Assembly: GCF_900094585.1 (NCBI RefSeq)
Contig: NZ_FMAG01000008.1
Location: 1 to 64,000 of the forward strand
Direction of reading: 5' to 3'
DNA length: 64,000 nucleotides
DNA from: Martinezella multihospitum
GTDB taxonomy: Bacteria > Pseudomonadota > Alphaproteobacteria > Rhizobiales > Rhizobiaceae
The notes below the pieces were generated by a model. It was not told the DNA's origin. It did no database searches and was given only the letters and a program-made list of their open reading frames with translations. Position numbers and translations under genes: made by a program. Below, in pieces: positions 22,895 to 31,332 of the stretch (positions within the stretch are counted from its first letter, which is position 1; the number at the start of each line of letters is the position of its first letter).

Positions 22895-24544
22895 GTGCCG
22901 AACAACGAAAAACTGGTCTCACAGCCACCAATTCTGGATATCCGCGGGCTGTCCATTTCATACCGAACCGCGGCAGGATCGAAGCCGGCGGTTTCCGATA
23001 TTTCCTTTTACATAAGGCGCGGCGAAGTGCTCGGACTTGTCGGCGAATCCGGATCGGGAAAAAGCTCCGTCGCGATGGCCGTCCTCAACTATCTACCCGC
23101 CGCGACGAGCGTTTCGGCAGAGAGAATTGATTTCGAGGGCCGCGATCTGCGCGGCAATTCATCTCGCGCGTTGCGCAACTTGCGAGGTTCAAGAATTTCC
23201 GCCGTCTATCAAAACCCCGGAGCGGCCCTGAACCCGGCCCTAACGATTGGCCGACAGATCACCGAAATTCTGCAGGCACATCTGCAGATATCGATGCGGG
23301 AAGCGCTCATTCAGGCGGTGCGGCTGCTCGAAGCCGTGCATATTCGCAACCCACGGACCGTTCTCAAACAATATCCGCATCAGATTTCCGGGGGAATGCA
23401 GCAACGCGTTCTAATCGCGATGGCAATCGCGCTGAAACCTTCGCTTGTCGTCCTCGACGAGCCGACCACAGCTCTGGACGCTAGCGTTCAAAGCGAGATC
23501 ATCACTATTCTCGGTGAGCTTCGCCGCGATCATGACACCGCCTTCCTTCTGATAAGCCACGACATTCACCTCGTCCGGCAATTGGCAGACCGCATTGCGG
23601 TCATGCAGGATGGGCGCATCGTCGAAACAGGGCCGACCGAGCAGGTCCTTCAAGCGCCGGCTCATTCGTATACGCGCCACCTGCTTCGCAACGTCCCCTC
23701 GCTGGGGTCCCCCAGCTCCGGAAAAGAGCGGTTGGCCGATGCCATCACTCCTAAAATCCCCATACTGCAATGCGCCAATCTCGTGCATTCGTTCGGTGGT
23801 CGCAGGGTTTTGGACGGCGTCACCTTCGAGATCGCAGCCGGCGAAACCTTCGGATTGATCGGTGAATCCGGCTCCGGCAAGACGACCCTGGCAAGGATCG
23901 TTGCTGGTCTTCAGCCGGGCCACTCCGGTCAGATCACATTGATGGGCAACGATATCGGAAAAGTGGTGGAGCGCCGTTCGCCGGAGCAGCGACGCAATCT
24001 TTCGATGGTCTTCCAGTCGCCGGATCGCACCCTCAATCCTCGTCTTAGGCTATCACGTATTCTCAAACGCGCCTTGCGCGAAGATCGACACGGCGCGGAC
24101 CGGATTTCGGAAATGCTGAGGGCCGTCGGTCTTCCGCAAGACTTCGCCAGACGGTTGCCGCGCGAGCTGTCAGGCGGACAACGGCAGCGCATCGCAATCG
24201 CGCGTGCCTTTGCGGGCAAGCCTCGCCTGGTCATCCTGGACGAACCCACATCCGCTCTGGATGTCTCGGTGCAGGCTCGCATCCTCGATCTGTTGCAGGA
24301 GCTCCAATCCGCACATGATACGGCCTATCTTTTTATCAGCCACGATCTGAGGGTGGTGAGGCAAATTGCCAAGCGTGTCGGCGTTCTTTATCGCGGACAG
24401 CTCGTCGAATGCGGTGCCACCGAAGAGGTATTTGCCAATCCGAAGCATCCTTACACGCGTCAGCTTCTATTGACGCTGGCTTTCCAGTCTTCGTCGCCTG
24501 TTCAGACAAGTTCGCCGTGGAGATCCTATGCCGCGAGCCTATGA
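22895..24544 (+). CDS. Fused dual ABC ATPase of a peptide/nickel-type importer (DppD-DppF), 549 aa
   Basis: Two complete nucleotide-binding domains in one chain. Domain 1: Walker A GESGSGKSS, signature ISGGMQQRV, Walker B LVVLDEPTTAL. Domain 2 (from about residue 285): Walker A GESGSGKTT, signature LSGGQRQRI, Walker B LVILDEPTSAL. The oligopeptide C-terminal extension follows each. GTG 22895 is preferred because GAGG and GGAG lie just upstream; a GTG at 22880 in the same frame lacks a ribosome site. It is divergent from the binding-protein/permease operon, and the 168 bases between hold both promoters. It is the only ATPase available to those permeases. Confidence 0.93.
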   Translation: MPNNEKLVSQPPILDIRGLSISYRTAAGSKPAVSDISFYIRRGEVLGLVGESGSGKSSVAMAVLNYLPAATSVSAERIDFEGRDLRGNSSRALRNLRGSRISAVYQNPGAALNPALTIGRQITEILQAHLQISMREALIQAVRLLEAVHIRNPRTVLKQYPHQISGGMQQRVLIAMAIALKPSLVVLDEPTTALDASVQSEIITILGELRRDHDTAFLLISHDIHLVRQLADRIAVMQDGRIVETGPTEQVLQAPAHSYTRHLLRNVPSLGSPSSGKERLADAITPKIPILQCANLVHSFGGRRVLDGVTFEIAAGETFGLIGESGSGKTTLARIVAGLQPGHSGQITLMGNDIGKVVERRSPEQRRNLSMVFQSPDRTLNPRLRLSRILKRALREDRHGADRISEMLRAVGLPQDFARRLPRELSGGQRQRIAIARAFAGKPRLVILDEPTSALDVSVQARILDLLQELQSAHDTAYLFISHDLRVVRQIAKRVGVLYRGQLVECGATEEVFANPKHPYTRQLLLTLAFQSSSPVQTSSPWRSYAASL

Positions 24545-24575
24545 AGCTGATCGGCGCTCCGTTGGATCGATAGCG

Positions 24576-25355
24576 CTAGCCCCGGAGCCCCAGATACTGA
24601 AGCGCGGTTTCCACGTCACGCACGAGATCCGCGTTTGACGACGCCAAACTGCCGTCTGCCCTATAGAGATTGTTCTCGAAACCGACACGGACATGTCCCC
24701 CCAGAAGCGCTCCGGCGGTGACGCATGCCGCTTCGTAACGACCGAATGCGCAGACGCTCCAGTGGGAAAAATGCGGCTGATCCGGCGCGAGAAAGGGTAA
24801 AAGGTCTGCTGGTGCCGACGTCTGTCCAACAGCGTAGCGTCCGAGCACATAGAGCACAGGCACATCATCGAACGTCAACAGGCCGCGTTGGTGATACTCG
24901 GCCAGGCGAATCGCCTCAGCAGGCTCGTAGAGGATGATCTGCGGCAATATTTCCTCGCGGCGCATCCAGGCAAGCAAATCCGCGAAGGCAGCCTCGTGGG
25001 AGGCATCCGGAACAAGTTCGCGCAACGCCAGCGACGCGGCCTGCGGGCGCACGGCCTTCACGACGGCAATCTGTTCGGCGGGCGAGTAAATTCCCAATGC
25101 CTCGCTGGTGATCTGGACTACCATTCTGTCCCCCACCTCGGCGCGGATTGCGGCAATCGCAGCCTTGTAGGCCTCGGCATCCAGTAAATGCGTGCCGTCC
25201 GGATTGCGGACATGGACATGGATCATCGATGCGCCTGCCTCCAGGCATTCGCTCGCGGTGCGCGCCAGTTCAGCGGCCGTCATGGGAATGGCGGGATGAT
25301 CCTGCTTCGTGCGGCGCCCACCATTCGGAGCAACGGTGATCGTGGTCTGTTGCAT
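24576..25355 (-). CDS. BKACE-family beta-keto acid cleavage enzyme (DUF849), 259 aa
   Basis: Cytosolic Zn-dependent TIM-barrel enzyme that condenses a beta-keto acid with acetyl-CoA, giving acetoacetate and a new acyl-CoA (3-keto-5-aminohexanoate cleavage family). Landmarks: the start TITVAPNGGRRTKQDHPAIP, the Zn-binding pair MIHVHVRNPDG (about residue 46), the short VVQITSEA strand, the ASLALRELVPD segment, and the end GGHVRVGFENNLYRADG with the Arg-x-Gly-x-Glu/Asn motif. AGAGGA is seven bases before the start. It is shorter than many BKACEs (270-310). It is divergent from an RpiR gene across a palindromic operator. The neighbouring aminotransferase could supply its keto acid. Confidence 0.9.
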   Translation of the reverse strand: MQQTTITVAPNGGRRTKQDHPAIPMTAAELARTASECLEAGASMIHVHVRNPDGTHLLDAEAYKAAIAAIRAEVGDRMVVQITSEALGIYSPAEQIAVVKAVRPQAASLALRELVPDASHEAAFADLLAWMRREEILPQIILYEPAEAIRLAEYHQRGLLTFDDVPVLYVLGRYAVGQTSAPADLLPFLAPDQPHFSHWSVCAFGRYEAACVTAGALLGGHVRVGFENNLYRADGSLASSNADLVRDVETALQYLGLRG

Positions 25356-25376
25356 AGCACTTCCTCTGGATTCATG

Positions 25377-25402
25377 TGTTTCATATTAACCATAATGAAA
25401 CA
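25377..25402. promoter_or_regulatory. Palindromic operator between BKACE and RpiR genes
   Basis: Perfect 8-bp arms TGTTTCAT (25377-25384) and ATGAAACA (25395-25402) separated by ten bases, midway between the divergent start codons. The 26-base size and AT-rich centre suit a dimeric RpiR-type regulator acting on both genes. Confidence 0.65.
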
Positions 25403-25441
25403 TACGTTGCAATAATGCCGCGTAGAGGATACAAATCCACT

Positions 25442-26332
25442 ATGGAAAAAACCCCTCTCGAAGAGACGATCCTCGCAGCCTTCGAAGGCATGTCCGCGCA
25501 ATTGCAGGCGGCCGCCCGCTATATTCTCGACCACCCTCGCGACATAGCGCTGCTTTCGATGCGCGAGCAGGCGCGACAGGCGAGGCTGCAGCCGGCAACG
25601 ATGACGCGGTTGGCCAAGCATCTCGGCTTTGACGGTTACGAGGACATACGGTCGCTCTATCGCGCTGCGGTTCGGGGCGACGCACCGAACTTTGCGGGAC
25701 GCGTGGGCGAGCAGGCGCAGCACCAGAAGCTGAAGGGCGACCAGTTTCTCGCCGGCGAGATGCTGATGACCTTCGGCAGACAAGCGGCAGTACTTACCGA
25801 ACCGGATTCACTTGCTCGCATCACCGAGGTCAGCGCCCGCATTTCGGCGGCGCATGAGGTCTATTGCCTCGGGCTGCGCTCCAGCCATGCCGTGGCCTGG
25901 CACCTCAACTACATTCTCTCGCTCATCGGAAAACGTTCGACCTTGCTGGACGGGATCGGCGGGACCGGGGCCGATCCGATCGGACGCGCCGGGCCGCAGG
26001 ACGTGCTGGTGGCGGTGAGCGTCCTCCCCTATACGCGCGCCACCATCGAGATCTCCGATTATGCCCGCGAACGCGGCGTTTGCCTTGTCGCCATCACCGA
26101 CAGCCCGGTTGCGCCGCTAGCGCAGTCCGCCGACACGGCCATCATTGTCCCGACCGACAGTCCGTCCTTCTTCCACAGCATGGTGCCGGCTTTTGCAGCC
26201 GCCGAAATTATCGGCGCGCTCGTTGCCGGGCATGGCGGTGACGAAACGCTTTCGGCGCTGCGCGAATTCGACAAACGCCTTGCTGTCCTCGGCACGCATC
26301 TCACATCCCGCAATTTCAGGAAAACACCGTGA
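25442..26332 (+). CDS. RpiR/MurR-family transcriptional regulator, 296 aa
   Basis: N-terminal HTH_6 domain (SMREQARQARLQPATMTRLA, with RLAKHLGFDGYEDIR following) and a C-terminal SIS domain (about residues 110-260) with VYCLGLRSSHAVAWHLNYIL and LVAVSVLPYTRATIEI, the phosphosugar-binding fold. Start at ATG 25442 is chosen because the conserved helix begins there. Ribosome site AGAGGA is rather far (12 bases), and an earlier ATG at 25415 has none. A palindrome upstream suggests autoregulation. The stop codon overlaps the GTG of the aminotransferase gene (GTGA), so regulator and enzyme are co-expressed. The ligand is probably a catabolic intermediate. Confidence 0.92.
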   Translation: MEKTPLEETILAAFEGMSAQLQAAARYILDHPRDIALLSMREQARQARLQPATMTRLAKHLGFDGYEDIRSLYRAAVRGDAPNFAGRVGEQAQHQKLKGDQFLAGEMLMTFGRQAAVLTEPDSLARITEVSARISAAHEVYCLGLRSSHAVAWHLNYILSLIGKRSTLLDGIGGTGADPIGRAGPQDVLVAVSVLPYTRATIEISDYARERGVCLVAITDSPVAPLAQSADTAIIVPTDSPSFFHSMVPAFAAAEIIGALVAGHGGDETLSALREFDKRLAVLGTHLTSRNFRKTP

Positions 26333-27657
26333 CCCACCTGCTTCATCGATCCATTCATGCCAGCCTACCGGTCGCCGTGCGCGGCGAAGGCATTCATCTG
26401 TTCGATGCCGACGGCAAGGCCTATATCGACGCCTCCGGGGGTGCTGCCGTTTCCTGCCTGGGCCACGCCCATCCCGACATGCTTGCCGCACTTCATGCAC
26501 AGCTCGACCGGATCGCCTATGCCCATACCGGCTTCTTCACGACAGACGTCGCCGAAGAACTGGCAGACAGGCTCGTCGCCGATGCGCCGGAAGGCCTCGA
26601 TCACGTCTATCTCGTCAGCGGCGGATCGGAGGCGGTGGAAGCGGCGCTGAAGATGGCGCGGCAATATTTCGTCGAGAAGGGTGAGCCGCAGCGCCGTCAC
26701 ATCATTGCGCGCCGACAGAGCTATCACGGCAACACGCTTGGAGCACTGGCAACGGGCGGCAACGAATGGCGGCGGGCACAGTTCAAGCCGCTGCTGATCG
26801 AAACGCATCACATCGATCCCTGCTACGCCTATCGCCTGCAAATGCCCGACGAAAGCGACGAGGCCTATGCCGCGCGCGCCGCTGGCGAACTGGAAGCGAA
26901 GATCCTCGAACTCGGCGCCGATCAGGTCATCGCCTTCGTCGCCGAAACGGTTGTGGGCGCAACGGCCGGTGCCGTCCCGCCGGTCGCCGACTACCTGAAA
27001 CGCCTCCGCGCCATCTGCGACAAATACGGCGTGCTGCTGATCCTTGACGAGGTGATGTGCGGCATGGGCCGCACCGGCACGCTGCACGCCTGCGAGCAGG
27101 ATGGCGTCTCGCCTGACCTTATGACCATCGCAAAGGGCCTTGGTGGAGGATATCAGCCAGTCGGCGCAGTGCTGCTGTCGAAGCGCATCTTCGATGCCTT
27201 CGCGCTCGGATCCGGCTTTTTTCAGCACGGCCATACCTATATGGGCCATCCGATGGCCGCCGCCGCAGGGCTTGCCGTGCAAACCATCCTGAAGCGGGAC
27301 GGCCTGCTCGGCAATGTCAGGGACATGGGGAACCATCTGGAAGCATACCTTGTCGAGCGGCTGGGCAACCACCACCATGTGGGCGACATTCGCGGCCGAG
27401 GCTTGTTCCGTGCCGTGGAACTGGTGGAGGACCGGGCGACGAAGAAGCCGTTCGACGCCGGGCTGAAACTCAATGCCCGGATCAAGAAAGAGGCCATGAC
27501 ACGCGGTCTGATGGTCTACCCGATGGGCGGCACCATCGATGGACAGAACGGTGATCACGTTCTGCTTGCGCCGCCTTTCATCGTTGTAAAAAGTGACGTC
27601 GAGGCAATTGTCGAGAGATTGGGAGACGCCATCGAGGCCGCGATCGCCTCCATCTGA
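26329..27657 (+). CDS. Class III PLP-dependent aminotransferase, 442 aa
   Basis: Cytosolic aminotransferase of the omega-amino acid/diamine family. Landmarks: DADGKAYIDASGGAAVSCLG at the start, the PLP phosphate-contact segment VSGGSEAVEAALKMAR, YHGNTLGALATGG, the Asp that binds the pyridine N in LLILDEVMCGMGRTG, and the Schiff-base Lys in MTIAKGLGGGYQP, followed by GHTYMGHPMA. GTG start overlapping the regulator stop by four bases. The best substrates by family are beta- or omega-amino acids or amines. With BKACE, which needs a beta-keto acid, a beta-amino acid substrate is an attractive inference. Confidence 0.93.
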   Translation: MTHLLHRSIHASLPVAVRGEGIHLFDADGKAYIDASGGAAVSCLGHAHPDMLAALHAQLDRIAYAHTGFFTTDVAEELADRLVADAPEGLDHVYLVSGGSEAVEAALKMARQYFVEKGEPQRRHIIARRQSYHGNTLGALATGGNEWRRAQFKPLLIETHHIDPCYAYRLQMPDESDEAYAARAAGELEAKILELGADQVIAFVAETVVGATAGAVPPVADYLKRLRAICDKYGVLLILDEVMCGMGRTGTLHACEQDGVSPDLMTIAKGLGGGYQPVGAVLLSKRIFDAFALGSGFFQHGHTYMGHPMAAAAGLAVQTILKRDGLLGNVRDMGNHLEAYLVERLGNHHHVGDIRGRGLFRAVELVEDRATKKPFDAGLKLNARIKKEAMTRGLMVYPMGGTIDGQNGDHVLLAPPFIVVKSDVEAIVERLGDAIEAAIASI

Positions 27658-27687
27658 GCGCCGGAAATCGACTGGCAATCTCTGAAG

Positions 27688-27718
27688 AAGCCAGCGCTAT
27701 CCCGTAGCGCGGGCTTTT
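27688..27718 (+). terminator. Probable terminator after the aminotransferase gene
   Basis: Stem AAGCC-A-GCGCTA with TAGCGC-G-GGCTT (27688-27699 and 27705-27716, one mismatch), five-base loop, followed by TT. It starts 30 bases past the stop codon. Confidence 0.55.
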
Positions 27719-28101
27719 GCATGCTCGGCATCCCCGACAGCGAGGCGGAACACAATTATTTGATCCGATTGTTGCATAACCACATCATAGGATTCATTTG
27801 TATCACCATTAGGCAATGCGCCTTCATTTTGGGCGGAATTCCGAAGTCCAGAGGCGATCGCCATAGGCCGAATTCTAGCAACGAATTGATCTTCAACATA
27901 TTTTTTGAGACACTCACATCGAGGCTCACTTCTGTCCGGCGAGAGCGAAAGCGAGCAACGCCTATCCTTCAGGCATCTATTTCAATGCATGGAATCTTTC
28001 CGTGCAAATTTTCAATGCGACACTTCAGCAAAAGCATTGTACATTTGCACATAGCGCCAAAAAAGCAAACTTCGGGCGCATTTAAGATAAGGGGAATTTC
28101 C
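27719..28101. other. Long 5' region of the amino-acid transporter operon, no gene seen
   Basis: About 380 AT-rich bases before the binding-protein gene. The binding-protein frame stays open back to 27721, but that extension has no coding character and would bury the signal peptide. It presumably holds the operon promoter and operator; I found no convincing palindrome matching the one at 25377. Confidence 0.45.
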
Positions 28102-28845
28102 ATGAAACAGCGTATTCGTCATTTGCTGATCGGTGCCTTCGCCGCCGCCCTCTCCTTCAGCCCGGTTCTGGCCGCCGATCTGATCGTCGCCACCGATACC
28201 GCCTTCGTGCCGTTCGAATTCAAACAGGGCGACAAATATGTCGGCTTCGATATCGACCTATGGGATGCGGTCGCCAAGGATATCGGCGTCAGCTACACGC
28301 TTCAGCCGATGGACTTCAACGGCATCATCCCGGCTTTGCAGACCAAACAAGTCGATGTCGGTCTTGCCGGCATCACCATCAAGGACGAACGCAAGAAGGT
28401 CATCGACTTTTCCGATGGCTATTATGACAGCGGCTTCCTGCTGATGGTCCCGACCGACAGCAAGATCACCGGTCCCGCCGATCTGAAGGGCAAGACGCTG
28501 GCGATCAAGACCGGCACGTCGGCCGCCGATTACGCCAAGGCCAATTTCAAGGACACGGAACTGCGCCAGTTCCCGAATGTCGACAACGCCTACATGGAAC
28601 TCCAGACAGGCCGCGTCGACGCCGCCATGCATGATACGCCGAACGTGCTCTATTACATCAAGACGGCCGGCGGCGGAAAAGTGAAGGCCGTCGGCGAACA
28701 GATGATGGCGCAGCAATATGGCATCGCCTTTCCGAAAGGCAGCGACCTCGTCGCCAAGGTGAACGCCTCGCTCGCCAAGCTCAAGAAGGACGGCACCTAC
28801 ACGGCCATCTACAAGAAGTGGTTCGGCGCCGAGCCGAAGCTCTGA
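28102..28845 (+). CDS. Polar amino-acid ABC transporter substrate-binding protein, 247 aa
   Basis: Periplasmic protein of the SBP_bac_3 class (glutamine/histidine/opine type). Sec signal peptide with cleavage after VLA (about residue 24). Mature landmarks: VATDTAFVPFEFKQGDKYVG and FDIDLWDAVAKDIG, the ligand-contact strand DVGLAGITIKDERKKVIDFS, and LKGKTLAIKTGTSAADYAK. The core matches GlnH in pattern, including the Asp that binds an alpha-amino group (MHDTPNVLYYI). GGGGA lies six bases upstream of ATG 28102. The first gene of an SBP-permease-ATPase-amidase operon; ligand likely an amino acid or an N-acyl amino acid. Confidence 0.95.
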   Translation: MKQRIRHLLIGAFAAALSFSPVLAADLIVATDTAFVPFEFKQGDKYVGFDIDLWDAVAKDIGVSYTLQPMDFNGIIPALQTKQVDVGLAGITIKDERKKVIDFSDGYYDSGFLLMVPTDSKITGPADLKGKTLAIKTGTSAADYAKANFKDTELRQFPNVDNAYMELQTGRVDAAMHDTPNVLYYIKTAGGGKVKAVGEQMMAQQYGIAFPKGSDLVAKVNASLAKLKKDGTYTAIYKKWFGAEPKL

Positions 28846-28861
28846 TCGCCCGGTAGCCTCA

Positions 28862-28886
28862 TGCGCGTCGGTTTTGCCGACGCGCA
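28862..28886 (+). repeat. Intercistronic hairpin after the binding-protein gene
   Basis: Perfect 10-bp stem (28862-28871 and 28877-28886) with a five-base loop, in the 59-base gap before the permease gene, with no U-tract after it. Placed like the hairpin at 12201-12233, it probably stabilises the upstream message. Confidence 0.65.
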
Positions 28887-28904
28887 GTCCACGGGAGTAT
28901 TCCA

Positions 28905-29561
28905 ATGCAATTCGACTGGTCGGTGGTCATCGATGCACTGCCCGCCCTTCTTGGCGGTGCTCGCTTGACCGTTCTCATCGCCCTTACGGGTCTTGTCGGC
29001 GGCATCGCCGTCGGCGCCGTCGCAGGCTTCATGCGCGCCTATGGCAACTGGCTGCTCAATGCCATCGCCTTCATCTATGTGGAGATCATTCGCGGCACAC
29101 CCATCGTCGTGCAGGTGATGTTCATCTATTTCGCCTTGCCGATGCTCGCCGATATACGCGTCAATCCCATGACGGCAGCGATCACCGCCATCGTCGTCAA
29201 CGCTGGCGCCTATATAGCGGAAATCGTTCGCGGCACGCTGCTTTCCGTCAGCAAGGGCCTCCAGGAAGCCGGGCTCGCGCTCGGCCTGCCGATGTGGAAG
29301 GTGCTGGCCTATGTCGTCGGGCCGATCGCCTTTCGCCGCATGATCCCGCCGCTCGGCAATCAATTCATCGTCAGCCTGAAGGACACGTCGCTCTTCATCG
29401 TCATCGGTGTCGGCGAATTGACGCGGCAAGGACAGGAGATCATGGCAGCCAATTTCCGTGCGGTCGAGATCTGGACCGCGGTCGCCATCCTCTACCTCGT
29501 CATGACCGGCGTCCTGACCTTTGCCCTCCGCTTCACCGAAAAGAGGATGCGCATCCTATGA
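28905..29561 (+). CDS. Polar amino-acid ABC transporter permease (GlnP/HisM class), 218 aa
   Basis: Inner-membrane permease with about five hydrophobic segments. Class motifs: YVEIIRGTPIVVQVMFIYF, the strand VNAGAYIAEIVRGTLLSVSK, and the ATPase-contact EAA loop QEAGLALGLPMWKVLAYVVG. Only one permease is encoded, so it should act as a homodimer. Its stop overlaps the ATPase start (ATGA). Confidence 0.95.
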   Translation: MQFDWSVVIDALPALLGGARLTVLIALTGLVGGIAVGAVAGFMRAYGNWLLNAIAFIYVEIIRGTPIVVQVMFIYFALPMLADIRVNPMTAAITAIVVNAGAYIAEIVRGTLLSVSKGLQEAGLALGLPMWKVLAYVVGPIAFRRMIPPLGNQFIVSLKDTSLFIVIGVGELTRQGQEIMAANFRAVEIWTAVAILYLVMTGVLTFALRFTEKRMRIL

Positions 29562-30286
29562 GCATCGTGGAATTCAGAAACGTCACCAAGACCTTCGGCC
29601 CGATCACCGTCCTCAAGGATGTCAATCTCAACATCGAGGCCGGCCAGGTCGTCGTGCTGATCGGTCCGTCCGGCTCGGGCAAGTCTACCCTTCTGCGCTG
29701 CATCAATGCGCTGGAGGAAATCGACGGCGGTGACCTCGTCGTCGACGAGATCAGCGTGCGCGAGGGGCGTTCGCGCGTGCGCCTCATCCGCCAGGAAGCG
29801 GGCATGGTATTCCAGCAATTCAACCTTTTCCCGCAGATGACGGCGCTGGAAAACGTCGCCTTCGGCCCTCGCCGCGTTCGCGGCCTCGGCAAGGTCGAAG
29901 CAACCGAGCAGGCCAAGGCACTCCTTGCGAAGGTGGGGCTGGCGGAGCGAGGCCATCACTACCCCGCCGAACTATCGGGCGGCCAGCAGCAGCGCGTAGC
30001 GATCGCCCGCGCGCTCGCGGTGAAACCGAAACTGATGCTCTTCGACGAGCCGACCTCGGCACTCGATCCTGAACTTCGCCAGGAAGTGCTGAAAGTCATG
30101 CAGTCGCTCGCAGAAGAAGGCATGACGATGATCGTCGTTACCCACGAGATCGCGTTTGCCCGACAGGTCGGCACACGACTGATCTTCATGGAGGGTGGCA
30201 AGATCACGGTCGACGGCAATCCGGCCGCCCTGCTCGACAATCCCGAAAATCCCCGCCTTCGTGAGTTCCTCCAGCATGTCCATTGA
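29558..30286 (+). CDS. Polar amino-acid ABC transporter ATP-binding protein (GlnQ class), 242 aa
   Basis: Cytosolic ATPase with Walker A GPSGSGKST, Q-loop VFQQFNLFPQMTALENV, signature LSGGQQQRVAIARAL, Walker B LMLFDEPTSALDPE and H-loop VVTHE. Full length. The four-base overlap with the permease and an eleven-base overlap with the next gene indicate tight coupling in the operon. Confidence 0.96.
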   Translation: MSIVEFRNVTKTFGPITVLKDVNLNIEAGQVVVLIGPSGSGKSTLLRCINALEEIDGGDLVVDEISVREGRSRVRLIRQEAGMVFQQFNLFPQMTALENVAFGPRRVRGLGKVEATEQAKALLAKVGLAERGHHYPAELSGGQQQRVAIARALAVKPKLMLFDEPTSALDPELRQEVLKVMQSLAEEGMTMIVVTHEIAFARQVGTRLIFMEGGKITVDGNPAALLDNPENPRLREFLQHVH

Positions 30287-31322
30287 TAGATCCCACCGGC
30301 TCTCCGGCATCGAGATCGCCGGCGAGCCATTCGAAATCGGCCTTCAACTCGGCCGCCACGGCGCGGGAACAGTGCATTCGCATCTGGTCCGCACCCACGC
30401 CTGGGCATATGTGACCAATTCCAAAGATGATGATCGCGTGCAGGCCGCGCGGCGACTGACCGAGACGCTTTTTCCTCGCTATTTCGAGGAATTGCTTGGG
30501 CTTGCTGCCGGCCTGGAATTGCCGCTGGAGGATGTTTTCGCCTGGAACTGCCGTGGCGACATCTGGGCCATGAGCCCGGATGGCTGCACGACCGTGCAAA
30601 TCCCCGGCGCCGAACCCATCATTGCGCATAATGAAGACGGCGACCCCGGCCTGCGGCGCGGCTGCGCGCTTGCGACCGCACGCCCATCTGAAGGCCGGGC
30701 CTTTACGGCATTCGTCTATCCAGCGTCCCTTCCCGGACACACCTTTGCCGTCAACGAGGCCGGCCTGGTCGTGACCGTCAACAATATCCGCTCCCGCGAG
30801 ACCGGCTGCGGCCTGCCGCGCATGGTCGTGACCCGGGCGCTTCTCGATTGCGGTTCGCTGGACGAGGCCGTCGACCGGGTAAGGACCGCACCGCGCGCCG
30901 GCGCTTTTCATCTGACGCTTGCCAGGTCCGGGGAAGCCGATATCCTCAGCATGGAATTCACCCATAAAAATCTGTCCGTCCAGACCGTGCGCAGCCCCTC
31001 CAGCCATGCCAATCACCTGATCCATGGCGGTACCCGCACCGAACATCAGGTCGTCACCGGTTCTTCGAACTCGCGCCAGGAGCGCGCGGATGCAATGATC
31101 TCGGAAGCTCGCGCGAGCATCGATCCTCTCGCGATCCTTCGCGATACGACGCAAAGCGCCTTACCGATCTATCGCCAGCAACCTGACGATCCGGATAACG
31201 AAAACACGCTGGCAACCGCCTGCTTCAAGATCGGTACGGACAAGGTCGATTGCACGATCTATGATGGAAGCAACCCTGCTCCGCGCTTCCGCTTCAAGAG
31301 CGATGCGCTCAGTCCCGCATGA
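30276..31322 (+). CDS. C45-family acyltransferase/amidase (isopenicillin N acyltransferase-like), 348 aa
   Basis: N-terminal nucleophile hydrolase of the AAT/C45 type. The diagnostic site is WAMSPDGCTTVQ: Gly103-Cys104 is the expected self-cleavage point, and Cys104 then becomes the nucleophile, as in fungal acyl-CoA:6-APA acyltransferase (Gly-Cys-Thr-Thr). Other family stretches are the N-terminal FEIGLQLGRHG, IIAHNEDGDPG after the nucleophile, and GLVVTVNNIRS. No signal peptide, so cytosolic. Known members remove or exchange acyl groups on amino-acid-like amines. Start at ATG 30276 overlaps the ATPase gene by 11 bases. In an amino-acid importer operon, deacylation of an imported N-acyl amino compound is a plausible role. 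Confidence 0.88.
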   Translation: MSIDRSHRLSGIEIAGEPFEIGLQLGRHGAGTVHSHLVRTHAWAYVTNSKDDDRVQAARRLTETLFPRYFEELLGLAAGLELPLEDVFAWNCRGDIWAMSPDGCTTVQIPGAEPIIAHNEDGDPGLRRGCALATARPSEGRAFTAFVYPASLPGHTFAVNEAGLVVTVNNIRSRETGCGLPRMVVTRALLDCGSLDEAVDRVRTAPRAGAFHLTLARSGEADILSMEFTHKNLSVQTVRSPSSHANHLIHGGTRTEHQVVTGSSNSRQERADAMISEARASIDPLAILRDTTQSALPIYRQQPDDPDNENTLATACFKIGTDKVDCTIYDGSNPAPRFRFKSDALSPA

Positions 31323-31332
31323 GGCAAGATGA

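Noticed and set aside
26365..27678. 437-codon minus-strand frame opposite the aminotransferase
   Set aside because: Shadow of a high-GC gene; the plus-strand product has all aminotransferase motifs.
27721..28101. 127-codon N-terminal extension of the amino-acid binding protein
   Set aside because: The signal peptide begins at 28102 with a good ribosome site; the upstream codons look random.
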